NCBI RefSeq assembly: GCF_036016955.1
Contig: NZ_JAYWXI010000006.1
Coordinates: 80,130-144,129, forward strand
DNA: 64,000 nucleotides
Source of the DNA: JAYWXI01 sp036016955
GTDB taxonomy: Bacteria > Bacteroidota > Bacteroidia > Flavobacteriales > Weeksellaceae
Direction: 5' to 3'
Shown piece after piece: positions 27,312 to 34,896 of this stretch (position 1 is its first letter; each line of letters opens with the position of its first letter). The notes beneath the pieces were generated by a model that had not been told where the DNA came from, searched no databases, and saw only the letters and a program-made list of their open reading frames with translations. Both the position numbers and the translations under genes were made by a program.

Positions 27312-27578
27312 TCACTTAATTTGATACTTTTTTCTAAAATGCTTAATGCTTACTAAAAGTACAGCCAATAAGATAAGTAGCATTTGGGAAATATTTAGAT
27401 TGAGAGATTGACTATGAAGATAGTCCCAAGCTAAAACCCCTAAATGATACAGGAAAAACACACTCAATATAGAGAGAATACCCAACTGCCAATTTCTAGT
27501 TTTAAGAAATTCCAACTTTTTATTCCATTTTAATATTAATGCCAACAAAATTAAAAGTAACAAAACATTATCAACCAT
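27312..27578 (-). CDS. Small three-helix membrane protein beside the twin-CxxxC peptide
   Basis: 88 residues with three hydrophobic segments (about 3-16, 32-51 and 64-78), basic loops and a basic tail (KHFRKKYQIK). No family is recognised. It begins 22 bases after the stop of the cysteine-containing peptide gene and would share its transcript. Small basic membrane proteins in this position are often immunity proteins of bacteriocin genes; here that is inference only. The gene is distinctly AT-rich. Confidence 0.6.
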   Translation of the reverse strand: MVDNVLLLLILLALILKWNKKLEFLKTRNWQLGILSILSVFFLYHLGVLAWDYLHSQSLNLNISQMLLILLAVLLVSIKHFRKKYQIK

Positions 27579-27600
27579 AATTATATATTTAAATTATATT

Positions 27601-27837
27601 TTATTTACTATCACAATTCGCAACACAAGCGATTTGATAAGCAACAGCAATAGCATCCATAACTGGCGAAGGACCATCAGCAGCAATCATCGCTAAAGCT
27701 GCAGCAGTGCAAGCTGCCTTACACCAGAAAGATGAAGTGGCAACATAACCATCAATATCGGAATTATACACAATATTGATAGGATTTCCAATTTCAAAAT
27801 TATCCTCAGAAGCATAATCCATCTTCCCTGTCGACAT
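27601..27837 (-). CDS. 78-residue peptide with two symmetric CxxxC motifs, candidate secreted or antimicrobial peptide
   Basis: The N-terminal 37 residues are polar and acidic (for example DNFEIGNPINIVYNSDIDG) and look like a leader. The rest is Ala-rich and predicted to be two helices joined by the turn DGPSP (54-58). Cysteines are at 39, 43, 71 and 75, exactly symmetric about Ser57, so a helical hairpin could be closed by 39-75 and 43-71 disulfides. There is no Sec signal, no double-Gly cleavage site, and no modification enzyme or exporter nearby. A Crp/Fnr gene and a CRP-type site lie just upstream, a small membrane protein just downstream. It is not assigned to a known family; bacteriocin, toxin or metal-binding peptide are all possible. 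Confidence 0.6.
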   Translation of the reverse strand: MSTGKMDYASEDNFEIGNPINIVYNSDIDGYVATSSFWCKAACTAAALAMIAADGPSPVMDAIAVAYQIACVANCDSK

Positions 27838-27892
27838 TTTAATTAAAAGGAATCTTATTAAAGCTTCATTCGGATGATTCTATTTAACATAC

Positions 27893-27938
27893 CAAAGATG
27901 GAAAGAAAAAATAGAACTCACCTGTGATATGCATCACA
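27893..27938 (-). promoter_or_regulatory. CRP-type operator and probable promoter of the peptide gene
   Basis: TGTGATATGCATCACA at 27923-27938 is a perfect TGTGA-N6-TCACA pair, extended to TGTGAT/ATCACA. On the minus strand CATCTTTG (27900-27893) is one base off the TAnnTTTG -7 box. If transcription starts 4-5 bases after it, the site is centred near -42, the position of class II CRP activation. It lies between the Crp/Fnr gene and the peptide gene. Confidence 0.6.
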
Positions 27939-27950
27939 ATTTTAAGAAAT

Positions 27951-28517
27951 CTATAAAAATTTCTTATTCCTAACAAAATGTTCTCTAGAAATAGAAAGAA
28001 AAGATGCCATAACAGAATCCGTAACACGACCTATAATAGGACGATAATTCCTTTTTAGATATTCTATTTTCTCTCTCGTGCTTTTCCCCATACAATGGGC
28101 TTTATCCACATATAGTAGAATACTATTTTCTAATATTTTAAAGAAAAAATTCATTATCTCAATAGATTGTTTTGCGAGTTGTTGAAAATCACTTTTGGTA
28201 ATGCATAAAATTTCAGCTTCCTCTATACATTCTATAATTTCACTCTCTCCAGAAAAATTTTCAAAATTAATAATATTGGTCAGCAATCTATTCTCCCAAG
28301 CGATCATTCTTGTTACTTGCTCACCATCATCATTCCTATAATACGCTCTTATTATCCCACTATTCACAAAATAGAGCATCCCATTTCCATCATCATCCAT
28401 CAAAATATCTCCCTTTTTTACTTTTTTTAGTTTAAAATACGCTCTTATAAGACCTAAGCCCTCCTCTCCTATATTACCATAAGCTTTAGCCAATGATATA
28501 ATCTGAAAATATACCAT
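27951..28517 (-). CDS. Crp/Fnr-family transcriptional regulator
   Basis: 188 residues. An N-terminal cyclic-nucleotide-binding-type jelly roll (KKGDILMDDDGNGMLYFVNSG, later GESEIIECIEEAEILCITKSD), a long dimerisation helix (about 108-135) and a C-terminal winged helix. The recognition helix reads SREHFVR at 177-183: Arg178, Glu179 and Arg183 have the spacing of Arg180, Glu181 and Arg185 of E. coli CRP, the residues that read TGTGA. The protein stops soon after this helix. The cNMP contact residues of CRP are not evident, so the effector is unknown. AT-rich, with a TATATTTG box at 28556-28549; divergent from the DUF177 gene. Confidence 0.85.
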   Translation of the reverse strand: MVYFQIISLAKAYGNIGEEGLGLIRAYFKLKKVKKGDILMDDDGNGMLYFVNSGIIRAYYRNDDGEQVTRMIAWENRLLTNIINFENFSGESEIIECIEEAEILCITKSDFQQLAKQSIEIMNFFFKILENSILLYVDKAHCMGKSTREKIEYLKRNYRPIIGRVTDSVMASFLSISREHFVRNKKFL

Positions 28518-28548
28518 ATTTCTCCTGATTTAAAAGTCTACACTTATC

Positions 28549-28636
28549 CAAATATAATTCTTTTTATCTATTTTTGTAGTCGCAAAAAAATCAACGGTAT
28601 ATATATTTGCAAATTCAAAAAAAATATCTATTTTTG
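28549..28636. promoter_or_regulatory. Divergent promoter region with stacked -7 boxes
   Basis: Minus-strand TATATTTG (28556-28549) reads to the Crp/Fnr gene. On the plus strand there are three TAnnTTTG boxes, at 28569-28576, 28602-28609 and 28629-28636. The TTTG of the second lies 19 bases before the third, so it can also serve as that promoter's -33 element. The third box ends 12 bases before the DUF177 ATG. Confidence 0.55.
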
Positions 28637-28648
28637 CAACCTCATTTT

Positions 28649-29179
28649 ATGGACAAGTATAGAAACTATGATATAGCGTTCGTCGGACTAAAAAACGGCA
28701 AACACGAGTTCCAATTTGAGATAGGAAAAGCGTTCTTTGAACTTTTTGACACGGAGCAAGAATTCACAAACCCGCGCATCGTTGCAGAAGCCTTATTGGA
28801 AAAACATTCGACATTTCTCGAATTAACCATCCGAACGAGCGGAACCGTGAATTTGGTTTGCGACCTCACCGGAAGCCCTTTCGATTATCCGATAGATAAT
28901 ACACTAAAGGTTTTGGTGAAGTATGGCGAAACGTATGACGACACCAATGAAGAAGTCATTACCATTCCCCATAGCGACCACGCCTTCAACATCGCGCAAC
29001 TCGTTTATGAAGATGTTATGTTATCGATTCCCATGAAGAAAATCTCCCCCGAGGTTAGCGAGGAAGATTGGGCAATTTTGGAGCAATACAACCCCAGCGA
29101 ACCCGATGGGCAAGAAGACGAAGAAAGCGAAGGCGACCCCCGATGGGAAGCCTTGAAAAAATTAAAAGAAAAGAACTAA
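28649..29179 (+). CDS. DUF177 (YceD-like) protein upstream of rpmF
   Basis: 176 residues from MDKYRNYDIAFVGLKNG. The pairing with rpmF (86 bases downstream) is the conserved context of the DUF177 family, whose members are linked to 23S rRNA or L32 handling. Seen: GSPFDYPI in place of the metal-binding Cys motif found in some members, an acidic C-terminal tail (EDEESEGD) and the central HAFNIAQLVYEDVMLSIP. Start chosen because the frame upstream overlaps promoter elements. Confidence 0.85.
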   Translation: MDKYRNYDIAFVGLKNGKHEFQFEIGKAFFELFDTEQEFTNPRIVAEALLEKHSTFLELTIRTSGTVNLVCDLTGSPFDYPIDNTLKVLVKYGETYDDTNEEVITIPHSDHAFNIAQLVYEDVMLSIPMKKISPEVSEEDWAILEQYNPSEPDGQEDEESEGDPRWEALKKLKEKN

Positions 29180-29265
29180 ATAAATTGTTTAAATAGATGA
29201 GATGATGAAAGTCTCTCATCACTCATCCCTGCAAAAGCAGGCATCATTTAAAAAAATTATTAAAA

Positions 29266-29469
29266 ATGGCACATCCAAAAAGAAGACAGTCTAGCACAAG
29301 AAGAGACAAAAGAAGAACCCACTACAAAGCTGTGGTTCCTCAGTTAGCAAAAGACGCAACAACCGGTGAGCTTCACCTTTACCACAGAGCGCACTGGCAT
29401 GAAGGAAAACTATACTACAGAGGTAAAGTAGTAATGGAGAAAGAAACCGAAGGATCCGAAGAAAACTAA
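29266..29469 (+). CDS. rpmF: Large ribosomal subunit protein bL32
   Basis: 67 residues. MAHPKRRQSSTRRDKRRTHY is the bL32 opening; the middle HLYHRAHWHEGKLYYRGKVV replaces the zinc-ribbon Cys pairs (the C-minus, zinc-free form found in many Bacteroidota). Acidic tail. Cotranscribed with the DUF177 gene. Confidence 0.96.
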   Translation: MAHPKRRQSSTRRDKRRTHYKAVVPQLAKDATTGELHLYHRAHWHEGKLYYRGKVVMEKETEGSEEN

Positions 29470-29502
29470 TTTTCTTTCAGGAAATTTCATTTTCATACAA
29501 GA

Positions 29503-29542
29503 AACCACTCGTATTTTATGCATAATATAGAGTGGTTTTTTG
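29503..29542 (+). terminator. rpmF terminator
   Basis: AACCACTC / GAGTGGTT stem around an AT-rich loop that holds the palindrome TATGCATA, followed by a T run. Confidence 0.7.
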
Positions 29543-29553
29543 TTGTTTTTTTG

Positions 29554-29561
29554 TACATTTG
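29554..29561 (+). promoter_or_regulatory. accB promoter, -7 element
   Basis: TACATTTG, 22 bases before the accB ATG at 29584. Confidence 0.5.
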
Positions 29562-29583
29562 GCCAATATTCAAATTTCAAATT

Positions 29584-30072
29584 ATGGACATTAGAGACAT
29601 ACAAAACCTCATCAAGTTTGTATCTAAAGCTGAGGTTTCCGAAGTAAAATACAAAACCAAAGACTTCGAAATCACTATCAAAACGCCTTTGGCTGGTAAC
29701 GAGTCCGTAGGCTTCATTCCTCAGCCTGCCATGTACCCAACAGCACCGCAAATGCCTGCAGTAGCTACGCCACAAACGACCGCTCCTGCTGCTCCGGCAG
29801 AAAAAACAGAGGCTGCATCGGACGAAAGCAAATACCTGACAATCAAATCCCCTATGATCGGGACATTCTATAGAAAGCCGGCTCCGGATAAAGACGCTTT
29901 TGTAAGTGTAGGCGACGCCGTCACTCCGGGTAAGGTAGTCTGCGTTATCGAAGCCATGAAGCTCTTCAACCAAATCGAATCCGAAGTTTCCGGAAAAATC
30001 GTGAAAATTCTTGTGGACGATGCCACTCCTGTAGAGTACGACCAGCCTCTATTCCTCGTGGATCCCTCCTAA
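29584..30072 (+). CDS. accB: Biotin carboxyl carrier protein of acetyl-CoA carboxylase
   Basis: 162 residues from MDIRDIQNLIKFVSK. N-terminal helical region, a Pro/Ala/Thr-rich linker (about 45-80), then the biotinyl domain with VIEAMKLFNQ; the Lys near residue 127 is biotinylated. It carries CO2 between biotin carboxylase and carboxyltransferase in the first step of fatty acid synthesis. Followed after 79 bases by accC. An in-frame ATG at 29518 precedes the promoter box and is not used. Confidence 0.95.
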   Translation: MDIRDIQNLIKFVSKAEVSEVKYKTKDFEITIKTPLAGNESVGFIPQPAMYPTAPQMPAVATPQTTAPAAPAEKTEAASDESKYLTIKSPMIGTFYRKPAPDKDAFVSVGDAVTPGKVVCVIEAMKLFNQIESEVSGKIVKILVDDATPVEYDQPLFLVDPS

Positions 30073-30151
30073 GACCTTGTAAGCTGAAACCAAAGCAACA
30101 AACTCGATGAACGGGGAGGAATGCCCCTAAAATTTAAAATTTCGGAAAAAG

Positions 30152-31507
30152 ATGTTCAAAAAAATACTAATCGCCAATCGTGGCGAGATTGCCATGCGTA
30201 TCTTGCGCACCTGCAAGGAAATGGGGATAAAGACGGTTGCCGTCTACTCCACCGCCGATAAAGACAGTCTCCACGTAAGATTTGCCGACGAAGCCGTATG
30301 CATCGGCCCGCCAACAAGCAAAGATTCTTACCTCAGCATCCCCAATATTTTAGCTGCGGCAGAGATTACCAATGCCGATGCCATCCATCCGGGGTATGGT
30401 TTTCTGTCGGAAAACGCCAATTTTTCGCGCATCTGCCAAAAAAACGGCATCAAATTCATTGGAGCCACTCCCGAACAAATCGAAAAAATGGGAGACAAAT
30501 CGAACGCCAAAGCCACAATGAAAGCGGCAGGTGTTCCCTGCGTACCCGGCTCTGACGGACTGATTGAATCCTACGAAGAAGCCGCCAAAACCGCTGAAGA
30601 AATCGGCTATCCCGTTATGATTAAAGCCACCGCGGGAGGTGGAGGTAAAGGGATGAGGGCCGTATGGAAAGCCGAAGACCTGAAAGAACACTGGGATTCT
30701 GCCATTCAGGAAGCCGTTGCAGCCTTCGGAAACGGAGGAATGTATATGGAAAAACTTATTGAAGAACCTCGCCATATCGAAATTCAAATTGCAGGGGATC
30801 AGTTCGGTAAAGCTTGCCACCTTTCGGAAAGAGACTGCTCCGTCCAAAGAAGAAACCAAAAACTGGTGGAAGAAACGCCTTCGCCTTTCATGACGGAAGA
30901 ACTCCGAGAAAAAATGGGCGAAGCCGCTGTGAAAGCCGCCGAATATATCGGCTATGAAGGCGTCGGTACCATCGAGTTTCTAGTGGACAAACACCGCAAT
31001 TTCTACTTTATGGAAATGAACACCCGTATCCAAGTAGAGCACCCTATCACCGAACAAGTAATCGACTACGACTTGATCCGAGAGCAAATTCTCTTGGCAG
31101 CGGGCACCCCGATTTCCGGAATCAATCATTACCCTAAGCTTCATTCGATAGAGTGTCGGATTAACGCCGAAGATCCCTATAACGATTTTCGCCCAAGCCC
31201 GGGGAAAATCACCCAACTCAACATCCCCGGCGGGCACGGTATCCGTGTGGACACCCACGTCTACTCCGGTTATACAATACCATCCAACTACGATTCGATG
31301 ATTGCTAAGCTTATTACCACGGCGCAAACCAGAACCGAAGCCATTGCCAAGATGAAACGTGCTTTGGAAGAATTCTACATCGAAGGGGTGAAAACAACCA
31401 TTCCGTTCCATAGGCAACTCATGGAAGATCCCGCCTTTATTGAGGGGAATTACACTACCAAATTCATGGAGTCCTTTAAAATGGACAAACGTTACGAGAA
31501 TAATTAA
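30152..31507 (+). CDS. accC: Biotin carboxylase subunit of acetyl-CoA carboxylase
   Basis: 451 residues. ATP-grasp enzyme that carboxylates the biotin of BCCP. Seen: KKILIANRGEIAMRIL at the N-terminus, GYGFLSENANF, the Gly-rich ATP loop ATAGGGGKGMR, HIEIQIAGD, the EMNTRIQVEHP active-site segment, and RINAEDP near the C-terminal domain. Length matches bacterial AccC. Forms an operon with accB. Confidence 0.97.
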   Translation: MFKKILIANRGEIAMRILRTCKEMGIKTVAVYSTADKDSLHVRFADEAVCIGPPTSKDSYLSIPNILAAAEITNADAIHPGYGFLSENANFSRICQKNGIKFIGATPEQIEKMGDKSNAKATMKAAGVPCVPGSDGLIESYEEAAKTAEEIGYPVMIKATAGGGGKGMRAVWKAEDLKEHWDSAIQEAVAAFGNGGMYMEKLIEEPRHIEIQIAGDQFGKACHLSERDCSVQRRNQKLVEETPSPFMTEELREKMGEAAVKAAEYIGYEGVGTIEFLVDKHRNFYFMEMNTRIQVEHPITEQVIDYDLIREQILLAAGTPISGINHYPKLHSIECRINAEDPYNDFRPSPGKITQLNIPGGHGIRVDTHVYSGYTIPSNYDSMIAKLITTAQTRTEAIAKMKRALEEFYIEGVKTTIPFHRQLMEDPAFIEGNYTTKFMESFKMDKRYENN

Positions 31508-31521
31508 ATTCAGACCACAAG

Positions 31522-31546
31522 AACCGCTTAAACAAGCGGTTTTTTA
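31522..31546 (+). terminator. accC terminator
   Basis: The stem AACCGCTT / AAGCGGTT with loop AAAC is followed by a T run, about 15 bases past the stop. Confidence 0.8.
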
Positions 31547-31571
31547 TTTGGTTTACCGGCGGCTATTTTCG

Positions 31572-31579
31572 TATTTTTG
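31572..31579 (+). promoter_or_regulatory. rocD promoter, -7 element
   Basis: TATTTTTG, 17 bases before the ATG at 31597; a TTTG at 31547-31550 is a possible -33 element with 21-base spacing. Confidence 0.5.
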
Positions 31580-31596
31580 TGGAAAAGTTAATCAAA

Positions 31597-32847
31597 ATGA
31601 AGACAGCAACACCACAAAAAACACCCGACTTCTACATCGAACTGGAAAACCGCCACGGCGCCCACAATTACCATCCGCTTCCTGTCGTCTTGGACAAAGG
31701 CGAAGGCGTTTACGTTTGGGATGTCGAAGGAAAAAGATATTACGATTTTTTATCGGCTTATTCTGCCGTTAACCAAGGGCATTCGCACCCCAAAATCGTT
31801 AATGCGTTGGTTGAACAAGCCCAGACCCTAGCGCTGACTTCCCGCGCCTTCTACAACTCCAAACTCGGTATCTACGAAGAAAAAATCACCAAGCTTTTAG
31901 GCTTCGACAAAGTGCTCCCAATGAATTCCGGAGCAGAAGCGGTGGAAACAGCCATCAAACTGGCCAGAAAATGGGCTTACGAGGTTAAAGGCGTAAAAGG
32001 AAACAACGCTAAGATCATCGTGTGCGAAAACAACTTCCACGGAAGAACCACCACCATCGTTTCCTTCTCCAACGATCCCGATGCTCACCACAACTACGGG
32101 CCTTTCACGCCCGGATTCGTAAGAATTCCTTACGATGATACTGATGCACTGCAAAAAGTATTGGAAGAAGAAGCCGAAAACATTGCAGCATTCCTAGTGG
32201 AGCCCATCCAAGGTGAAGCCGGCGTTTACGTCCCAACCGAAGGCTTCCTTAAAAAAGCCCAAGAACTTTGTAAAAAACACAACGTTCTATTCATCGCCGA
32301 TGAAGTGCAAACCGGTATTGCACGGACAGGAAAACTCATCGCCTGCCAGCACGAAAACGTACAACCCGACATCCTTGTATTAGGAAAAGCCCTTTCCGGC
32401 GGTATGTACCCTGTATCTGCTGTTTTGGCCAATGATAACATCATGAAAGTCATTCACCCGGGACAACACGGTTCCACATTTGGAGGAAACCCATTGGCCT
32501 GCGCCGTAGCTATTGCCGCTTTGGATGTAGTGCAAGAAGAAAAACTCTCCGAAAGAGCCGAAAAACTAGGTAAAATATTCCGTGCCGAAATCGAAAAAAT
32601 CATTGCCAAAACCGACCTCATCTACCAAGTACGAGGAAAAGGCCTTCTGAATGCCATCCTAATCAACGATAGTCAAGACAGCCCTACCGCATGGAATCTT
32701 TGTTTAGATTTAGCTAAAAATGGCCTTCTAGCAAAGCCGACCCACGGTAATATCATCCGTTTGGCTCCGCCTTTGGTCATCACCGAAGAACAATTGATGG
32801 AATGTGTAGCCATCATTGAAAAAACCGTACTGGAATTTAAGAAATAA
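31597..32847 (+). CDS. rocD: Ornithine--oxo-acid aminotransferase
   Basis: 416 residues from MKTATPQKTPDF. Class III PLP-dependent transaminase converting ornithine and 2-oxoglutarate to glutamate-5-semialdehyde and glutamate. Seen: SAYSAVNQGHSHPKIV, MNSGAEAVETAIKLARKW, NFHGRTTT, VEPIQGEAGV, FIADEVQTGIARTG and the PLP lysine in LVLGKALSGG. The aromatic YSAVNQGH stretch and HGSTFGGNPLAC favour ornithine aminotransferase over acetylornithine aminotransferase. Not next to other arginine genes. Confidence 0.92.
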   Translation: MKTATPQKTPDFYIELENRHGAHNYHPLPVVLDKGEGVYVWDVEGKRYYDFLSAYSAVNQGHSHPKIVNALVEQAQTLALTSRAFYNSKLGIYEEKITKLLGFDKVLPMNSGAEAVETAIKLARKWAYEVKGVKGNNAKIIVCENNFHGRTTTIVSFSNDPDAHHNYGPFTPGFVRIPYDDTDALQKVLEEEAENIAAFLVEPIQGEAGVYVPTEGFLKKAQELCKKHNVLFIADEVQTGIARTGKLIACQHENVQPDILVLGKALSGGMYPVSAVLANDNIMKVIHPGQHGSTFGGNPLACAVAIAALDVVQEEKLSERAEKLGKIFRAEIEKIIAKTDLIYQVRGKGLLNAILINDSQDSPTAWNLCLDLAKNGLLAKPTHGNIIRLAPPLVITEEQLMECVAIIEKTVLEFKK

Positions 32848-32868
32848 TTTCTTAGCGTTTCATGGACC

Positions 32869-32901
32869 AAAAGACCGGAAAATTTATTCCGGTCTTTTTT
32901 G
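32869..32901. terminator. Bidirectional terminator between rocD and the GT4 gene
   Basis: Perfect 12-base stem AAAAGACCGGAA / TTCCGGTCTTTT with T runs on both sides; it serves rocD and overlaps the last codons of the convergent glycosyltransferase gene. Confidence 0.8.
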
Positions 32902-34043
32902 ATTCAGAAGCTTTTCCCATTGCACCATCGGAGATTCATTTTGAATTTTCAATAAACGGGCCTGCGCCCCTTCCCTAAGTTTTAAAGCCAAAGCCGAATC
33001 CTCTATCAATGCTATTGTATGGTTAGCAAGCCCTTTCGCCTCATTCTTAGCCGAAAGCAAAGCCGTCTCATTATGAAGCAACATATCTTTGATCCCTCCA
33101 TCGCTATCGGTGGCTACCACCGCATTTCCACACAAAATAGCTTCCGCAACAGCCATAGAAAACCCCTCGCAATTAGAGGTGGAAAGACATATACTCGATT
33201 TAGCCAACTCTCCTCCAATCGATTCTACAAACCCCTTCATTTCGTAATTGTTAATCCCCTTACCGCAAAAATACTCCTCTATTGCTTTTCGAAGACGCCC
33301 TTCGCCATAGATATTCAAATGCCAATCTGGGTGTTTTGCCGAAATCAAAGCCCAGGTTTTGGCAATCAAAAATGCATTTTTATGCTTGCTCTCCAAACGC
33401 GAAATAAAACTCACCGTTTTTTCTTTTTGCGCCACTAATTCTTTCGAAAACCGCATGGGATTATATATCGTAACCAAATTATTCGTTTTCTCATCCCCAA
33501 AAAGATCAATCAATTCTCTCCTTACCCCCTCACTCACGCATACCAACCCATGACATGAAGCCGTAATAAACTTACTGAGTTTCGCCCTCTTAAAAGGATA
33601 GAAAACTTTTGACCACAACCGCCTAAGTCTGTGTTTGTTTTGAGCATCTTCATATTTTCTAAGATAAGCATAGGGGGAGCCGTGATATTGTGGTATGGCA
33701 ATCACACCCGTTTCCTTTGCTGCTTCCAAAACAGCAATGGACACCGTCATATTATCTCCTTGAAAAATAAAATAATCAGGACGTTCTCGCTTGAAAAAAT
33801 CAACAAAAACAGATTTAAACTTCCTTTTAGAACGAGGATTCAAAACCTCTATTTTCAATCCCTCAGGATAATCGACCACCGGGCTTCCCACGCCATACAA
33901 CGACACTAAAGAAGACACCTTTTGACCACTTGCATTAAAAAGACGAATTAAATCCGCCGTCACCCGCTCCACTCCGCCTCCAAAAGAATAGTCTACAATA
34001 AAAAAACGATTTTATCTTTTCTCGGCGTCTCTTGTTTCTGCAT
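32884..34043 (-). pseudogene. Group 1 (GT4-type) glycosyltransferase, frameshifted in a T7 tract
   Basis: From the ATG at 34043 the frame reads MQKQETPRKDKIVFLL and stops. One extra T in the homopolymer at 34006-34000 would make it read KIVFFIVDYSFGGGVERV and join the long downstream frame, the expected GT-B N-terminus (the GGxE/GGVER glycine loop). The downstream part (GTG at 33972 to 32884) has SFISRLESKHK, NIYGEGRLRKAIEEY and NCEGFSMAVAEAILCGNAVVATDSDG, the donor-binding half. The full protein would be about 386 residues. Initiation at the GTG would remove the glycine loop and inactivate it. It is the first gene on the left of the surface-glycan island. Confidence 0.75.
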
Positions 34044-34075
34044 TTTATTTCGACTAATTTTTGAAAAAGATACGA

Positions 34076-34091
34076 CAAATTTATAAATTTG
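34076..34091. promoter_or_regulatory. Back-to-back divergent -7 boxes forming a palindrome
   Basis: CAAATTTATAAATTTG is a perfect 16-base palindrome made of TAAATTTG on the minus strand (34083-34076, toward the GT4 gene) and TAAATTTG on the plus strand (34084-34091, toward the GT2 gene). A TTG at 34061-34063, 20 bases upstream, can be the plus-strand -33 element. Confidence 0.55.
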
Positions 34092-34104
34092 TGTAAAAAT
34101 CATT

Positions 34105-34896
34105 TTGAAAACATCCCTGATTATCTCCACGTACAATTGGCCTGAAGCATTGGACTTAGTCTTGCAAAGCATTCAAAAGCAATCCGTGCTTCCCGACGAG
34201 GTGATTATTGCCGATGACGGCTCTAAAGAAGAAACCCAAACGTTAGTGCACCGTTGGCAGAAAAAATCACGCGTTCCGCTGGTGTATCTTTGGCAGGAAG
34301 ACTTAGGCTTCCGCCTATCAGAGGTTCGAAACAAAGCCATCGCCAAAGCCCAATACGAGTACATCATCCAAATTGACGGGGATGTTATTCTTCACAAGGA
34401 TTTCGTGAAAGACCATAAAAAATTTGCAGAGAAAAATTGTTTTATTACAGGCTCTCGTGTATTACTTATGGAAAAAACAACTCTGAGAGTGTTTGAAGAC
34501 AGAAAAATTAATTTCGGATTTTTTACAAAAGGTGTAAGAAACCGTTTTAATGCTTTACGATTTCCTTTGTTTAATACCTTTTTTAAGCCACAAAACTCTC
34601 CTATTGAGAAAATGGGTTATCGTATAAGAGGGTGTAATATGAGCTTTTGGAAACAAGATTTACTAGATATAAATGGTTATGATGAAAGTTTTGTAGGTTG
34701 GGGAAGAGAAGATACTGATGTCGTATTTCGTTTAATAAAAAAAGGGTGTTACAGAAAAAAAATAAAATTGGCTTTAATACAATTTCATTTGTATCACAAA
34801 GAACACTCTAAAGAAAATTTGGAGGCTAATCATAAACTAATGGAAAGAGCCTTGTCGGATGCTTCTTTTTGGGCAAAAAACGGAATAAAAAAATGA
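34105..34896 (+). CDS. Family 2 glycosyltransferase with galactosyltransferase-like C-terminus
   Basis: 263 residues, TTG start (no in-frame ATG upstream). N-terminal GT-A part: SLIISTYNWPEALDL, VIIADDGSKEET, IQIDGDVILH. C-terminal part: RIRGCNMSFWKQDLLDINGYDES followed by FVGWGREDTDVVFR, the ED motif of chondroitin synthase/galactosyltransferase families. About 110 codons in (near base 34440) the composition drops sharply to AT-rich, and it stays AT-rich through the next genes, as if a foreign segment had recombined into a resident gene. It overlaps the next gene by 4 bases. Confidence 0.85.
   Translation: MKTSLIISTYNWPEALDLVLQSIQKQSVLPDEVIIADDGSKEETQTLVHRWQKKSRVPLVYLWQEDLGFRLSEVRNKAIAKAQYEYIIQIDGDVILHKDFVKDHKKFAEKNCFITGSRVLLMEKTTLRVFEDRKINFGFFTKGVRNRFNALRFPLFNTFFKPQNSPIEKMGYRIRGCNMSFWKQDLLDINGYDESFVGWGREDTDVVFRLIKKGCYRKKIKLALIQFHLYHKEHSKENLEANHKLMERALSDASFWAKNGIKK

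Noticed and set aside
27838..28648. Lanthipeptide or sactipeptide cluster around the CxxxC peptide
   Set aside because: No LanM, LanBC, radical SAM, peptidase or ABC exporter gene is present nearby.
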